Source of the DNA: CAYSLC01 sp964431545
Lineage (GTDB): Bacteria; Desulfobacterota; Desulfobacteria; Desulfobacterales; JAABSP01
DNA length: 42,684 nt
NCBI GenBank assembly: GCA_964431545.1
Contig: CAYSLC010000019.1
Location: 1-42,684 of the forward strand
Direction: 5' to 3'
In this document: piece after piece, positions 1 through 8,026 of the stretch
How positions within the stretch are numbered: the stretch's first letter is position 1
Layout of the letters: each line of letters begins with the position of its first letter
Program-made: the position numbers and the translations under genes
The notes under the pieces: generated by a model
The model's input: the letters and a program-made list of their open reading frames with translations, nothing else
Database searches by the model: none
Told to the model about the DNA's origin: nothing

Positions 1-412
1 AGGTGTCGGGGTTTTCCCGCGCCAGGCGGTAGACCTCCTCGATGGCCCCGTCGGTTCCCAGGTGTCCGGGGGTGAGCATGATCTCCGCCCCCCGGGCCTT
101 GAGGATCTTCCGCCGCTCGATGCTGGCCGCCTCGGACATGGCCAGGAGGAGTTTATACCCCTTGACCGAGCAGACCAGGGCCAGCCCGATGCCGGTGTTT
201 CCGCTGGTGGCCTCGATCACCGTCTTTTCCGGGGTCAGCTCCCCCGACCGCTCCCCGGCCTCGATCATGGCCAGGGCCGCCCGGTCCTTGATCGACCCTC
301 CGGGGTTGAAATACTCCAGCTTGGCCAGAATCTTCACCCGAGGATTCGGGTTGAGGTTCCGGATCTCCACCAGGGGCGTACGCCCCACGGCATCCAAAAT
401 CGATCCACCCAT
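1..412 (-). CDS. cysK: cysteine synthase (O-acetylserine sulfhydrylase family), 3' end outside window
   Basis: PLP-dependent beta-family enzyme expected to make cysteine from O-acetylserine and sulfide. Only the N-terminal 137 residues are inside the window. The protein begins MGGSILDAVGRTPLVEI, the usual family start. The PLP-lysine motif GGSIKDR lies near residues 38-44, and the phosphate/substrate loop TSGNTGIG near 69-76. The ATG overlaps the tmk stop by one base (TAATG on the minus strand), so the genes are probably translationally coupled. The visible part cannot separate CysK from CysM or from a cystathionine beta-synthase, since the distinguishing C-terminal half is missing. Confidence 0.88.
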   Translation of the reverse strand, partial: MGGSILDAVGRTPLVEIRNLNPNPRVKILAKLEYFNPGGSIKDRAALAMIEAGERSGELTPEKTVIEATSGNTGIGLALVCSVKGYKLLLAMSEAASIERRKILKARGAEIMLTPGHLGTDGAIEEVYRLARENPDT

Positions 413-1044
413 TATGCCCCCATCCTGTCCAGCATGTTCAATATCTCCTCCCGAACCCGCTCCTCGGTTCTTCGGGCGTCGATGATCCGAAACCGTTCCG
501 GATGCCGCCGGGCCAGGTCCAGATACCCCTCCCGGACCCGTTGATGGAAATCGAGGGCCTCCCGTTCGAACCGGGTCTCCCGGTCGGTCCGGCCGCCCTC
601 CCGGATCTGCCGCCAGGCCCGTTCCAGCCCGGCCTCCGGGGGAAGATCGAAGAGGAACGTCAGATCCGGGGAAAGGTCCCCCAGAATCAGGCGGTGCAGG
701 GCCTCGATGGTTCCCATGTCCTGGCCCCGGGCGACCCCCTGGTAGACCACCGTGGCGTCGGAAAACCGGTCGCAGAGCACCGCCCTGCCTTCCCGGAGTC
801 CGGGTTCGATGACCGTCCGCACATGCTGGTTCCGGTCGGCCAGATAGAGAAGAAGCTCGGTCAGGGGGTGGAGGTCGGCGCTCCCGGGGTCGAGGAGGAC
901 CGCCCGGATCTTGCCTCCCGCGGCCGTTCCCCCGGGCTCCCGGGTCACCAGGATCTCCCGCCCCCGGCGCCGGAGATGGTCGGCCGCGTGGCGGAGCTGA
1001 GTGGTTTTTCCCGACCCCTCGATCCCCTCGAAGGTGATGAACAT
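412..1044 (-). CDS. tmk: thymidylate kinase
   Basis: Phosphorylates dTMP to dTDP for DNA synthesis in the cytoplasm. The 210-residue product starts MFITFEGIEGSGKTTQ, with the P-loop GIEGSGKT at residues 6-13. It has the family DR-F-D-Y motif (DRFSDATVVYQG) near residues 90-101 and a LID-like arginine-rich segment (REGGRTDRETRFE) in the C-terminal half. Length is typical. The frame is open further upstream, but the ATG at 1044 overlaps the previous stop as TGATG and gives the canonical N-terminus. It sits in a surE-exonuclease-tmk-cysK operon with overlapping junctions. Confidence 0.95.
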   Translation of the reverse strand: MFITFEGIEGSGKTTQLRHAADHLRRRGREILVTREPGGTAAGGKIRAVLLDPGSADLHPLTELLLYLADRNQHVRTVIEPGLREGRAVLCDRFSDATVVYQGVARGQDMGTIEALHRLILGDLSPDLTFLFDLPPEAGLERAWRQIREGGRTDRETRFEREALDFHQRVREGYLDLARRHPERFRIIDARRTEERVREEILNMLDRMGA

Positions 1045-2036
1045 CACTCGTCCGTCCCGCCGCCCGCGCCCTTGCCGCGGAAAAACTGCCGCCCCAGCAT
1101 CCGGTGGAATCCGGTCCACGGCCCCTTGGGTTCGTCCGTGGCCATGAAATCCCGGATCCCGTTGACCTTGGCGTCGATCTCGTCGATGTAGTTGAGGAGG
1201 ACCGCCTCGATGGTCTTCGGGGGCTCCGGAGAGCCGAAGTCCCGCTGTCCGTGGTGGCTCACCACCATATGCTTCACCAGCATGGCCAGCTCCTCGGGGA
1301 ACCCCGAAAGGGTCCGGATCTTCTCCTCGATCATGCCGCACCCGATGATGATGTGGGAGAGGAGACGCCCCTGGTCCGAGTAGTCGATCCTCGAGCCGTA
1401 GTCGAACTCCACGGTCTTGCCGATGTCGTGGAGAATGGCTCCGGTCAGAAGGAGATCCATGTCGATGCCGCTGTAATGGCCCGCCAGCCGGTCCACCAGA
1501 ATCGACATGGAGAGGGTGTGCTCCAGCAGCCCCCCCAGATAGTTGTGGTGCATCTGCTTTGCCGCCGGCGCGGTTTTGAACCGGCGCACGAACTCGGGAT
1601 CATCCCAGAAGGCCGAAAGGAGGCGCTTGAGATGGGGGTTGGTCACGGCGTCGCCGGCCAGCTTCACCAGGCGGTCGAACATGGCGTCCACGTTCCGGGC
1701 GGTGGCGGGGATGAACTCGGCCGGATCGACCTCCTCCCCCCCGCAAAGGACCAGGGACCGGATGACCATCTGGGGCTTGCCCTGGTAGAGGGAGACGCTC
1801 CCCTTCACGGTCACGTATTCGGCCGCGGCAACGGAACGGGCGACCTCTTCGGCCCGGTCCCAGACCACGCCCCGGATCCTGCCGGTCCGGTCGCAGAGGG
1901 TGACGGTCAGAAACGGCTCCCCATCCTTTTTCCGGGCGATGACCCGTTCGGAGAGGACGTAGACGTCGTCCACGGCGTCCCCCTCCTTGAGCCGGTCGAT
2001 GAACTGGCGTTTCCGATGGACCACGGGATCATCCAC
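1044..2036 (-). CDS. YhaM-like 3'-5' exoribonuclease (OB-fold plus HD domain)
   Basis: 330 residues. The N-terminal third looks like an OB-fold nucleic-acid-binding domain (DAVDDVYVLSERVIARKKDG, then FLTVTLCDRTG and VTVKGSVSLYQGKPQMVI). The rest is an HD-superfamily domain, with histidines in LLEHTLSMS, the metal-binding HD in AILHDIGK, HH in VSHHGQR, and a final D in NYIDEIDAK. This order matches the YhaM/CBF1 family of 3'-5' exonucleases acting on RNA or single-stranded DNA. The start is set at a GTG (2036) that overlaps the surE stop by 8 bases; a second GTG at 2024 is possible, and the open frame further upstream lies inside surE. The 3' end overlaps tmk by one base. Confidence 0.85.
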   Translation of the reverse strand: MDDPVVHRKRQFIDRLKEGDAVDDVYVLSERVIARKKDGEPFLTVTLCDRTGRIRGVVWDRAEEVARSVAAAEYVTVKGSVSLYQGKPQMVIRSLVLCGGEEVDPAEFIPATARNVDAMFDRLVKLAGDAVTNPHLKRLLSAFWDDPEFVRRFKTAPAAKQMHHNYLGGLLEHTLSMSILVDRLAGHYSGIDMDLLLTGAILHDIGKTVEFDYGSRIDYSDQGRLLSHIIIGCGMIEEKIRTLSGFPEELAMLVKHMVVSHHGQRDFGSPEPPKTIEAVLLNYIDEIDAKVNGIRDFMATDEPKGPWTGFHRMLGRQFFRGKGAGGGTDE

Positions 2037-2811
2037 GGCGCCACCGTCGCCTCTCCGAGGGGACCCAGGATTCCAGGTCCCCGAGCAGCGCATAATCGGT
2101 CATGTCGCATTTGATGGGGGTGATGGAGATGTACCCCTCGGAGAGGGCCGACCAGTCGATGGCAAGGTCCGGCTCGAACCGTTGGGTATCCCCGCCGAGC
2201 CAGTGGTAGGTCCGATTCCGGGGGTCGACCCGCTTTTCGAAGTACTCGGTGATGGGGGAGACCCCCTGGCGGGTGATCCGGGCGCCCGGGATCTCCCCGG
2301 CGGGAAGGTCGGGGACGTTCACGTTCAAGAAGGTTCCGAAGGGCATGGGCCGGCGGGCCAGATCCCCCGCCAACCGGGCAATAAACCCGGCGCAGTCCTC
2401 GAGATGTCCTCCCGGAAACCCGTTGACGGAGACCGCCAGGCCCGGCACGCCGTAGAGGGCGGCCTCCCGCGCGGCGGAGACCGTGCCGGAGTAGTTGATG
2501 CTCACCCCCACGTTGGCCCCCGGGTTGATGCCGGCGACCACCAGGTCGGGGCGGTCCTCCAGGAGAAGCTCCGAAAGCCCCAGCTTGACGCAGTCGGCCG
2601 GGGTGCCGTCCACGGCCTGGCCCCGGAGTCCGTCCCGGACCGCCACCTCGGCCACCCGCAAGGGGTGGTGAAGGGTGATCCCGTGGCCCACGGCGCTGCG
2701 CTCCCGGTCCGGAGCCACCACCGTGACCCGGTGTTCCCCGGCCAGGGCGTCGTGGAGGACCCAGAGCCCGTCGGCATGGATGCCATCGTCATTTGTCAGC
2801 AGAATCTTCAT
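2029..2811 (-). CDS. surE: 5'/3'-nucleotidase SurE
   Basis: Metal-dependent nucleoside monophosphate phosphatase, 260 residues. The N-terminus MKILLTNDDGIHADG carries the catalytic DD pair (residues 8-9). VVAPDRERSAVGHGITL and the asparagine-containing GINPGANVG loop are also SurE signatures, followed by YSGTVSAAREAALYG. The ATG at 2811 gives the canonical start; an in-frame extension to 2844 adds unrelated residues. It is the first gene of the minus-strand operon and is divergent from lptD. In many proteobacteria surE neighbours stress and tRNA-modification genes; here the partners are an exonuclease and tmk. Confidence 0.95.
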   Translation of the reverse strand: MKILLTNDDGIHADGLWVLHDALAGEHRVTVVAPDRERSAVGHGITLHHPLRVAEVAVRDGLRGQAVDGTPADCVKLGLSELLLEDRPDLVVAGINPGANVGVSINYSGTVSAAREAALYGVPGLAVSVNGFPGGHLEDCAGFIARLAGDLARRPMPFGTFLNVNVPDLPAGEIPGARITRQGVSPITEYFEKRVDPRNRTYHWLGGDTQRFEPDLAIDWSALSEGYISITPIKCDMTDYALLGDLESWVPSERRRWRRG

Positions 2812-2871
2812 TATGGTATGATCGTCCGGATATGAAGGCTGCAAGCCGAGTGATGGAAGCCCATCTTCAGC

Positions 2872-2903
2872 TTGACATTTCTGAATAATTTAGGCTTTAT
2901 ACT
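2872..2903 (+). promoter_or_regulatory. candidate sigma70-type promoter for lptD
   Basis: A perfect TTGACA lies at 2872-2877 and TATACT at 2898-2903, in an AT-rich island unlike the flanking DNA. The spacing is 20 bases to TATACT, or 18 if TTTATA is used, so it is longer than ideal. Transcription would start near 2908-2911, only a few bases before the apparent lptD start codon. Confidence 0.5.
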
Positions 2904-2914
2904 TTAATTTTTTT

Positions 2915-5287
2915 TTGGGTTCAAGGCCATATCGGCAAAGACCGACGGGGACGGGGACGATCTTCAGCTTCAGACCACATCCGGATACGGGGAGACGACG
3001 GCGGCCCCCCCGGTTCTCCGCCATCCGTCCCGGACTGATCGGCGCCCTGGCGGCGATCCTCCTTTTGCCCCTCTGGGCCCGGGGGCAGCTGGGCGAGGAG
3101 ATCCTCCGGGAGACCCCGGACCTCCCCTGGCACATCACGGCGGACGAGATCGAATATGACCAGGAGAACCGCACCTACGTCGCCCGGGGGGATGTACGGA
3201 TCGAAAAGGAGAACCGCCGGTTCACGGCGGACTACATCCGGTTCGACAACCGGAACATGACCATCCTGGCCCGGGGCAACGTGGTGGTCGCCACGGGCGA
3301 AGACATCCTCACCGGGAGCCTCGTGGAGATCAATCTCCGGACCGAGACCGGAGCCATCCACGACGGCAGCCTCTTCTACGCGGAGAACCACTTTTACCTC
3401 CGGGGGGACCGGGTGGAGAAGATCGGCGAGGAGACGTACGTGGCCCACAACGCCACGGTGACCACCTGCGACGGGAAGGTCCCGGCGTGGAAGATCACCG
3501 GCCGGCGGATCAAGGTGACCGTGGAGGGGTACGGGTACATCACCCACGCCGCCTTCTGGGCCAAGAAAGTCCCGGTCCTCTATTCGCCGGTCCTGGTCTT
3601 CCCGGCCAAGCGCAAGCGGCAGTCCGGCTTCCTGATCCCCCAGGTGGGCCACTCCGACCGGAAGGGGCTGGAGTACGCCCAGCCCTTTTTCTGGGCCATC
3701 AGCGAAAATACCGACGCCACCCTCTACGACCATTTTATGGAGAAACGGGGCCACAAATGGGGCTTCGAGTATCGGTACATCCGGACGCCGGGGTCCAGGG
3801 GGGCCGTCATGTACGACTACCTCGACGACCGGAAGGTGGACGACGGCACGCCGGCGGCGACCGCGGCCTGGGGGTACGAGGCCGATGATTCCCCGCGGCC
3901 CAACCACAGCCGATACTGGTTCCGGGCCAAGCATTTGGAGGACCTTCCGGCCGGGTTCGAGGGCCGCCTCGACCTGGACATCGTCAGCGATCAGGACTAC
4001 CTCCACGAGTTCCAGGACGGGTACACCGGTTTCGACCGGACCGAGGACTACTTCAACGCGGCCTTCGGCAGGGAACTCGACGACTACAACGATCCGGTCC
4101 GGGTCAACCGGATCGGCGCCCGCCGGCTTCGTCCCCTCTATACCTTCGATGTGGAGGCCCGCTGGTACGACGACGTGGTGGCGCGCCGGTGGGAGGAGAC
4201 CGACACCACCGTCCGGAAGCTGCCCCGCGTGTCCCTGGCCACCCTCAGGCAACCCCTGGGCGACGGGCCATTCTACTGGCAGCTCGATTCCGAATACACC
4301 TACTTCCATCGGGAGGATGGGACCCGAAGCCACCGGGCGGACCTCCACCCGAGGATCTTCTGGCCCGCCCGGTTCGCGGACCACTTCACCGTGGAACCGT
4401 CGGCCGGAATCCGGGAGACCGCCTGGTACGTGGACCCCGACGGCGGAACCAAGAAAGCGGACGGGGTGGAGGACGGGGCCCTCAACCGGATCCTCTACGA
4501 CCTGAGACTCGACCTGTTCACCAACCTCCAGCGGGTCTACCGGCCCCGGTGGCGGTCCATGGAGGGGGTGATGCACACCCTTCGGCCCCAGGTGGTCTAC
4601 GAGTACATCGAGGACCAGGACCAGGGGGACTACCCCCGCTTCGACGACGTGGACCGCATCGAGCGCGCCAACCGCATCACCTACGGGTTGACCAACCTGT
4701 TCACCGCCCGGCGCGCCATGGGAAAAGACGACCGGGATCCGCCCCCGGCGGCCGGCGGGAAAGCGGGACCGGCCTTTGTCTACGACACCTTCTGCCGGGT
4801 CGACATCGAACAGAGCTACTACCTCGATCCGGTCTCGGAGACGGTGCTGATCGACGCCGGCGAGTTGGGGGAGAAACGAAGGTTCTCCCCCATCCACGCC
4901 GAACTCCGGTTCACCCCCCACCGGTTCCTCTCCCTTTCGGGGGATACCGACTGGGATTCCTATGACGGCGATTTCATCACCCGGAACGTGGCGGTGACGG
5001 TCCGGGACCGCCGGGGAGACTCCCTGTTCGCCGAACACCGCTTCACCCGGGACCTGAGCGAGTCGCTCTATACCCATCTCGACCTTCGTCTTTCCCGGGC
5101 CTTCCGGGGGGACCTCCTCTACGAACGGAATCTCCGGGACGACGAGGACATCAAGCGGAGCGTCGGCCTCGAATACCGGGCGGCCTGCTGGTCCGTGGCG
5201 GCCCGGTACACCGATGAGGACGACGACACCAAATACACCCTTATGGTGGGCCTTCAGGGGCTTGGAAGCGTGAGCACCAGCCGATGA
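2915..5287 (+). CDS. lptD: LPS-assembly protein LptD (OstA), outer-membrane beta-barrel
   Basis: Inserts lipopolysaccharide into the outer leaflet of the outer membrane together with LptE. The 790-residue length is normal. A hydrophobic signal segment (GLIGALAAILLLPLWARG) covers about residues 38-57. The OstA/LptA-like beta-jellyroll follows (ADEIEYDQENRTYVARGDV and RFTADYIRFD). The LptD barrel region then begins with FLIPQVGHSDRKGLEYAQPFFWAI split over residues 245-270. Cysteines near 185 (TTCDGK) and 758 (AACWSV) could form the inter-domain disulfide known in the family. The only standard in-frame start is a TTG at 2915 with no Shine-Dalgarno sequence, so the exact N-terminus is uncertain. 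The stop overlaps the next ATG (ATGA). Confidence 0.93.
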   Translation: MGSRPYRQRPTGTGTIFSFRPHPDTGRRRRPPRFSAIRPGLIGALAAILLLPLWARGQLGEEILRETPDLPWHITADEIEYDQENRTYVARGDVRIEKENRRFTADYIRFDNRNMTILARGNVVVATGEDILTGSLVEINLRTETGAIHDGSLFYAENHFYLRGDRVEKIGEETYVAHNATVTTCDGKVPAWKITGRRIKVTVEGYGYITHAAFWAKKVPVLYSPVLVFPAKRKRQSGFLIPQVGHSDRKGLEYAQPFFWAISENTDATLYDHFMEKRGHKWGFEYRYIRTPGSRGAVMYDYLDDRKVDDGTPAATAAWGYEADDSPRPNHSRYWFRAKHLEDLPAGFEGRLDLDIVSDQDYLHEFQDGYTGFDRTEDYFNAAFGRELDDYNDPVRVNRIGARRLRPLYTFDVEARWYDDVVARRWEETDTTVRKLPRVSLATLRQPLGDGPFYWQLDSEYTYFHREDGTRSHRADLHPRIFWPARFADHFTVEPSAGIRETAWYVDPDGGTKKADGVEDGALNRILYDLRLDLFTNLQRVYRPRWRSMEGVMHTLRPQVVYEYIEDQDQGDYPRFDDVDRIERANRITYGLTNLFTARRAMGKDDRDPPPAAGGKAGPAFVYDTFCRVDIEQSYYLDPVSETVLIDAGELGEKRRFSPIHAELRFTPHRFLSLSGDTDWDSYDGDFITRNVAVTVRDRRGDSLFAEHRFTRDLSESLYTHLDLRLSRAFRGDLLYERNLRDDEDIKRSVGLEYRAACWSVAARYTDEDDDTKYTLMVGLQGLGSVSTSR

Positions 5288-5814
5288 ATCAGGATCTATT
5301 GAAGCCCGAATGGTATGTGCTCCTGACCCGGAGCCGGTTTGAAAACGTGGTGAACGAAAAACTTCTCAAAAAGTCGCTGGAGGTCTTCCTGCCCAGGATC
5401 ACGGTCCGGAGCAGGCGGAAGGACCGCAAGGCGATGATCCGGGTCCCGCTGTTTCCGGGATATGTCTTCGTCCGCACCGACCTCGACCCCCGGGAGCACC
5501 TGGAGATCGTCAAGACCACCGGTGCCGTGCGGCTCATCGGCACCAAGGGAGGGCCGGTACCGGTGCCGGAGGAGAATATCGAATCCCTCAAGATCATGGT
5601 GGAGACCGACCAGGGGGTGATCACGGGTCAGCGTCGGTTCAAGTCCGGCCACCGGATTCTCGTCATCAACGGCCCCTTCGCCGGGGTGACCGGGGTCTTT
5701 GTCCGGTACAAGGGCATCGGCCGCGTGGTGGTCTATATCGAAGTCCTCGGACAGTACGCCGCGGTGGACGTGGACGAGGACGACATCGAACTGCTCCCGG
5801 AGTTCCTCGCATAA
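5284..5814 (+). CDS. UpxY/RfaH-type NusG paralogue, transcription antiterminator
   Basis: 176 residues. The NGN domain (WYVLLTRSRFENVVNEKLL ... VPLFPGYVFVRTD) spans about 10-110, and a C-terminal KOW segment (SGHRILVINGPFAGVTGVF) about 125-145. The N-terminus lacks the usual NusG context (no secE, nusA or rplK neighbours). The gene starts inside the lptD stop codon (ATGA), so it is translationally coupled to an outer-membrane assembly gene. Known relatives (UpxY, RfaH, LoaP) bind RNA polymerase and promote read-through of long surface-polysaccharide operons. A similar role here is inference; it might act on the genes downstream or on a distant cluster. Confidence 0.82.
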   Translation: MNQDLLKPEWYVLLTRSRFENVVNEKLLKKSLEVFLPRITVRSRRKDRKAMIRVPLFPGYVFVRTDLDPREHLEIVKTTGAVRLIGTKGGPVPVPEENIESLKIMVETDQGVITGQRRFKSGHRILVINGPFAGVTGVFVRYKGIGRVVVYIEVLGQYAAVDVDEDDIELLPEFLA

Positions 5815-5819
5815 CCGGC

Positions 5820-5847
5820 TTGACTTTTCCCGCCGCCATGTTTTAAA
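5820..5847 (+). promoter_or_regulatory. candidate promoter for the IHF/HU gene
   Basis: TTGACT at 5820-5825 is followed after 16 bases by TTTAAA at 5842-5847. A TATATA run at 5855-5862 is an alternative -10 but lacks a recognisable -35. The stretch is sharply AT-rich compared with its surroundings. It would let the nucleoid protein be expressed independently of lptD. Confidence 0.4.
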
Positions 5848-5901
5848 AAGACTTTATATATAGCCAGTTACACATTTGAACCCTTGGAAACAGGAGTATC
5901 C

Positions 5902-6177
5902 ATGAACAAGTTAGAACTTATCTCCGCGCTCAAAAACGAGGCCAACATCTCCAAGGCCGAGGCGGCGAAGGTGGTCGAGATCTTTTTCAACAACATGTCG
6001 GATGCCCTGGCCGAGGGGGAACGGGTGGAGATCCGGGGGCTGTGCAGCTTCTTCGTCAAGAACTACAAGAGCTATACCGGCCGGAACCCCAAGACCGGGG
6101 ACAAGGTGACCATCACCCCCAAGAAGCTCCCCTTCTTCAAGTGCGGCAAGGAACTCAAGGAGCGGGTGGATTATTAG
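5902..6177 (+). CDS. IHF/HU-family DNA-bending protein
   Basis: 91 residues, the normal family length. N-terminal dimerisation helices (MNKLELISALKNEANISKAEA) are followed by the core and the beta-arm segment YTGRNPKTGDKVTITPKKLPFFKCGKEL, with the intercalating proline in the GRNPKTG turn. It is closest by eye to the IHF-alpha-like branch, but it has GLCSF where most members have GFGSF, so a cysteine sits in the core. The ATG at 5902 is chosen because AGGAG lies 5 bases upstream; the TTG at 5884 has no comparable site. Its TAG stop directly abuts the holB ATG. Confidence 0.92.
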   Translation: MNKLELISALKNEANISKAEAAKVVEIFFNNMSDALAEGERVEIRGLCSFFVKNYKSYTGRNPKTGDKVTITPKKLPFFKCGKELKERVDY

Positions 6178-7203
6178 ATGATCCGCTCCTTCGGCGACAT
6201 CATCGGGCAGCCCCATGCGATCCGGATCCTCTCGGCCTTCCTCGGTCGGGATACCATCCCCCACGCCCTGCTCTTCACCGGGGTCGACGGGACCGGAAAA
6301 CGGACGGCCGCCCTCGCCTTCGCCATGGCGTGCAACTGCACCGGGCTGGATCGGGGCATATCCGTGGATCCCTGCGGCGCCTGCCGGTCCTGCGGAAAGA
6401 TCGCCTCGGGGAACCATCCGGACATCCACCTGGTGGCGCCCAAAGGTGCCTACCTGCGCATCGACCAGGTCCGGGCCCTCGGCCGGGACCTCGCCCTGAA
6501 GCCCTATGAGGCGCGGGTGCGGGTGGCGATCCTCTCCGACGCCCACGCCATGAACCCGGAGGCGGGCAACGCCCTGCTCAAGCTGCTGGAGGAACCCCCC
6601 GACCGCACGATTCTGATCCTCACCGCCCCCCAGGCGTCCGACCTGCTGCCCACCATCGTTTCCCGGTGCCAGCCCGTCCGGTTCAACCCCATCCCCCCGT
6701 CCCTGTTGAAGGATCATCTGACCGACCGGCACGACATGGGGGAGGCCGAGGCGTCGGTGACGGCGATGCTCGCCGGCGGCAGCCTGGCAAGGGCCCTGTC
6801 CATGAAAGGGTCGGACGCGATCCGACGCCGGGCCTGGCTTCTGGGGGAGATGACCACTTTGTCCGAAAAGCCGATCTCCTCGCTGATGGCCCTGGCCGAG
6901 AAGCTCTCCGGGAACAAGGAGACCCTCCAGGATCACCTGGAGATCATCGCCTCCTGGTTCCGGGACCTGGTGGTCCACCGGTATGCGCCGGACAATCTCC
7001 TCAACCGGGATCTGGCCGGTCAAATCGGCCGGCGGGCCGAATCGGACCCCGTTCCCGTGCTCCTTGGCCGGGTCGGCGCCATACAGGCGGCCCAGCGCAA
7101 CCTTCGCTCCAACGCCAACGCCCGGCTGACCCTGGAGGTCCTTCTCCTCCAGCTCGCCGGCGCCCTGCCCGTTGGAACCCCGATCCCCTCAGGTCTTTCA
7201 TGA
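6178..7203 (+). CDS. holB: DNA polymerase III delta' subunit
   Basis: Clamp-loader subunit, 341 residues. It starts MIRSFGDIIGQPHAI, typical of delta'/DnaX AAA+ proteins. A Walker A-like loop TGVDGTGKRT lies near 38-47. A zinc module of cysteines (CNC ... CGACRSC) spans about 57-77, followed by IDQVRALGRDL, the sensor region NALLKLLEEPP near 130-140, and ISRCQPVRF-like SRCQPVRF near 165. The start codon immediately follows the preceding TAG, and the stop overlaps ricT by ATGA. The holB-ricT (yaaT) adjacency is widely conserved and supports both calls. Confidence 0.93.
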   Translation: MIRSFGDIIGQPHAIRILSAFLGRDTIPHALLFTGVDGTGKRTAALAFAMACNCTGLDRGISVDPCGACRSCGKIASGNHPDIHLVAPKGAYLRIDQVRALGRDLALKPYEARVRVAILSDAHAMNPEAGNALLKLLEEPPDRTILILTAPQASDLLPTIVSRCQPVRFNPIPPSLLKDHLTDRHDMGEAEASVTAMLAGGSLARALSMKGSDAIRRRAWLLGEMTTLSEKPISSLMALAEKLSGNKETLQDHLEIIASWFRDLVVHRYAPDNLLNRDLAGQIGRRAESDPVPVLLGRVGAIQAAQRNLRSNANARLTLEVLLLQLAGALPVGTPIPSGLS

Positions 7204-8018
7204 AAAAAATCGTCGGTGTCCGGTTCAAACCCGCCGGAAAAGTATATGATTTCGACTGTGGCGCATTCGTCCTGAACATGGGGGACCCGGTGATCGTGGA
7301 GACCGAGCAGGGCCTCGGCTTCGGGCTGGTGGCGGTCTCCCCCCGGCCCCACGAGCGGTCCGCCGGCGACAAACCCTTGAAAAAGGTCTTCCGCCTCGCC
7401 ACGGACAAGGATTTCTCCCAGTTGGAGAAAAACCGCGGCAATCAGCGGCGGGCCCACCTCTTCTGCCAGGAGTGCATCGAAAAGCTTGGGCTCAAGATGA
7501 ACCTCTTCACCGTGGAGAGCACCTTCGACGCCAGCAAGCTGACCTTCTTCTTCACCGCCGAGGGGCGGGTCGACTTCCGGGAGCTGGTCAAGCTGCTCGT
7601 CCGGGAGTTCCGGACCCGGATCGAAATGCGACAGGTGGGGATCCGGAACAAGGCGAAGCTCTGCGGAGGTCTCGGCCGCTGCGGACGCCAGCTCTGCTGC
7701 GCCACCTTCATGGAGAAGTTCGAGCCGGTCTCCATCCGGATGGCCAAGGAGCAGGGGCTCTCCCTCAATCCCACCAAGATCTCCGGGCTCTGCGGACGGC
7801 TCATGTGCTGCCTCACCTTCGAAAACGACACCTACAAGCGGCTCAAGTCCGAGTGCCGGAAAGAGAGCTGGCCCAAGATCGGCAAGACCATCAACACCCC
7901 CCAGGGCAAGGGAAAGGTGATCCGGTACAACGTGATCGGCAACCGGATCGCCGTCCGCCTGGAGGGCGGTCAGGAGACCGAAATCAGCGTGGATGCCATC
8001 ATCAAAGAGAACAAATAG
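7200..8018 (+). CDS. ricT: RicT/YaaT-like PSP1-domain protein
   Basis: 272 residues. The PSP1 C-terminal domain occupies the middle and is rich in cysteines: CQECIEKLGLKMN, LCGGLGRCGRQLCC and GLCGRLMCCLTFEN. In Bacillus the homologue (YaaT/RicT) works with RicA and RicF in a complex that carries [4Fe-4S] clusters and assists RNase Y. In other phyla its role is not established. The start overlaps the holB stop (ATGA) and metG follows after 8 bases, matching the known holB-yaaT neighbourhood. Cluster binding here is inferred from the conserved cysteines. Confidence 0.88.
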   Translation: MKKIVGVRFKPAGKVYDFDCGAFVLNMGDPVIVETEQGLGFGLVAVSPRPHERSAGDKPLKKVFRLATDKDFSQLEKNRGNQRRAHLFCQECIEKLGLKMNLFTVESTFDASKLTFFFTAEGRVDFRELVKLLVREFRTRIEMRQVGIRNKAKLCGGLGRCGRQLCCATFMEKFEPVSIRMAKEQGLSLNPTKISGLCGRLMCCLTFENDTYKRLKSECRKESWPKIGKTINTPQGKGKVIRYNVIGNRIAVRLEGGQETEISVDAIIKENK

Positions 8019-8026
8019 GAGAACAC

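Noticed and set aside
42..544. Long plus-strand frames over the cysK segment
   Set aside because: They are antisense to a clear cysteine-synthase reading with family motifs, and the translated products are Pro/Arg-rich and low in family resemblance.
2921..5077. A 718-codon minus-strand frame antisense to lptD
   Set aside because: High-GC DNA gives long antisense frames. Its product is a Val/Gly/Pro-rich shadow, while the plus-strand frame matches LptD throughout.
7472..8026. Extension of metG upstream to 7472
   Set aside because: This stretch is out of frame with ricT but overlaps it completely; the AGGAG-preceded ATG at 8027 gives the canonical MetRS start.
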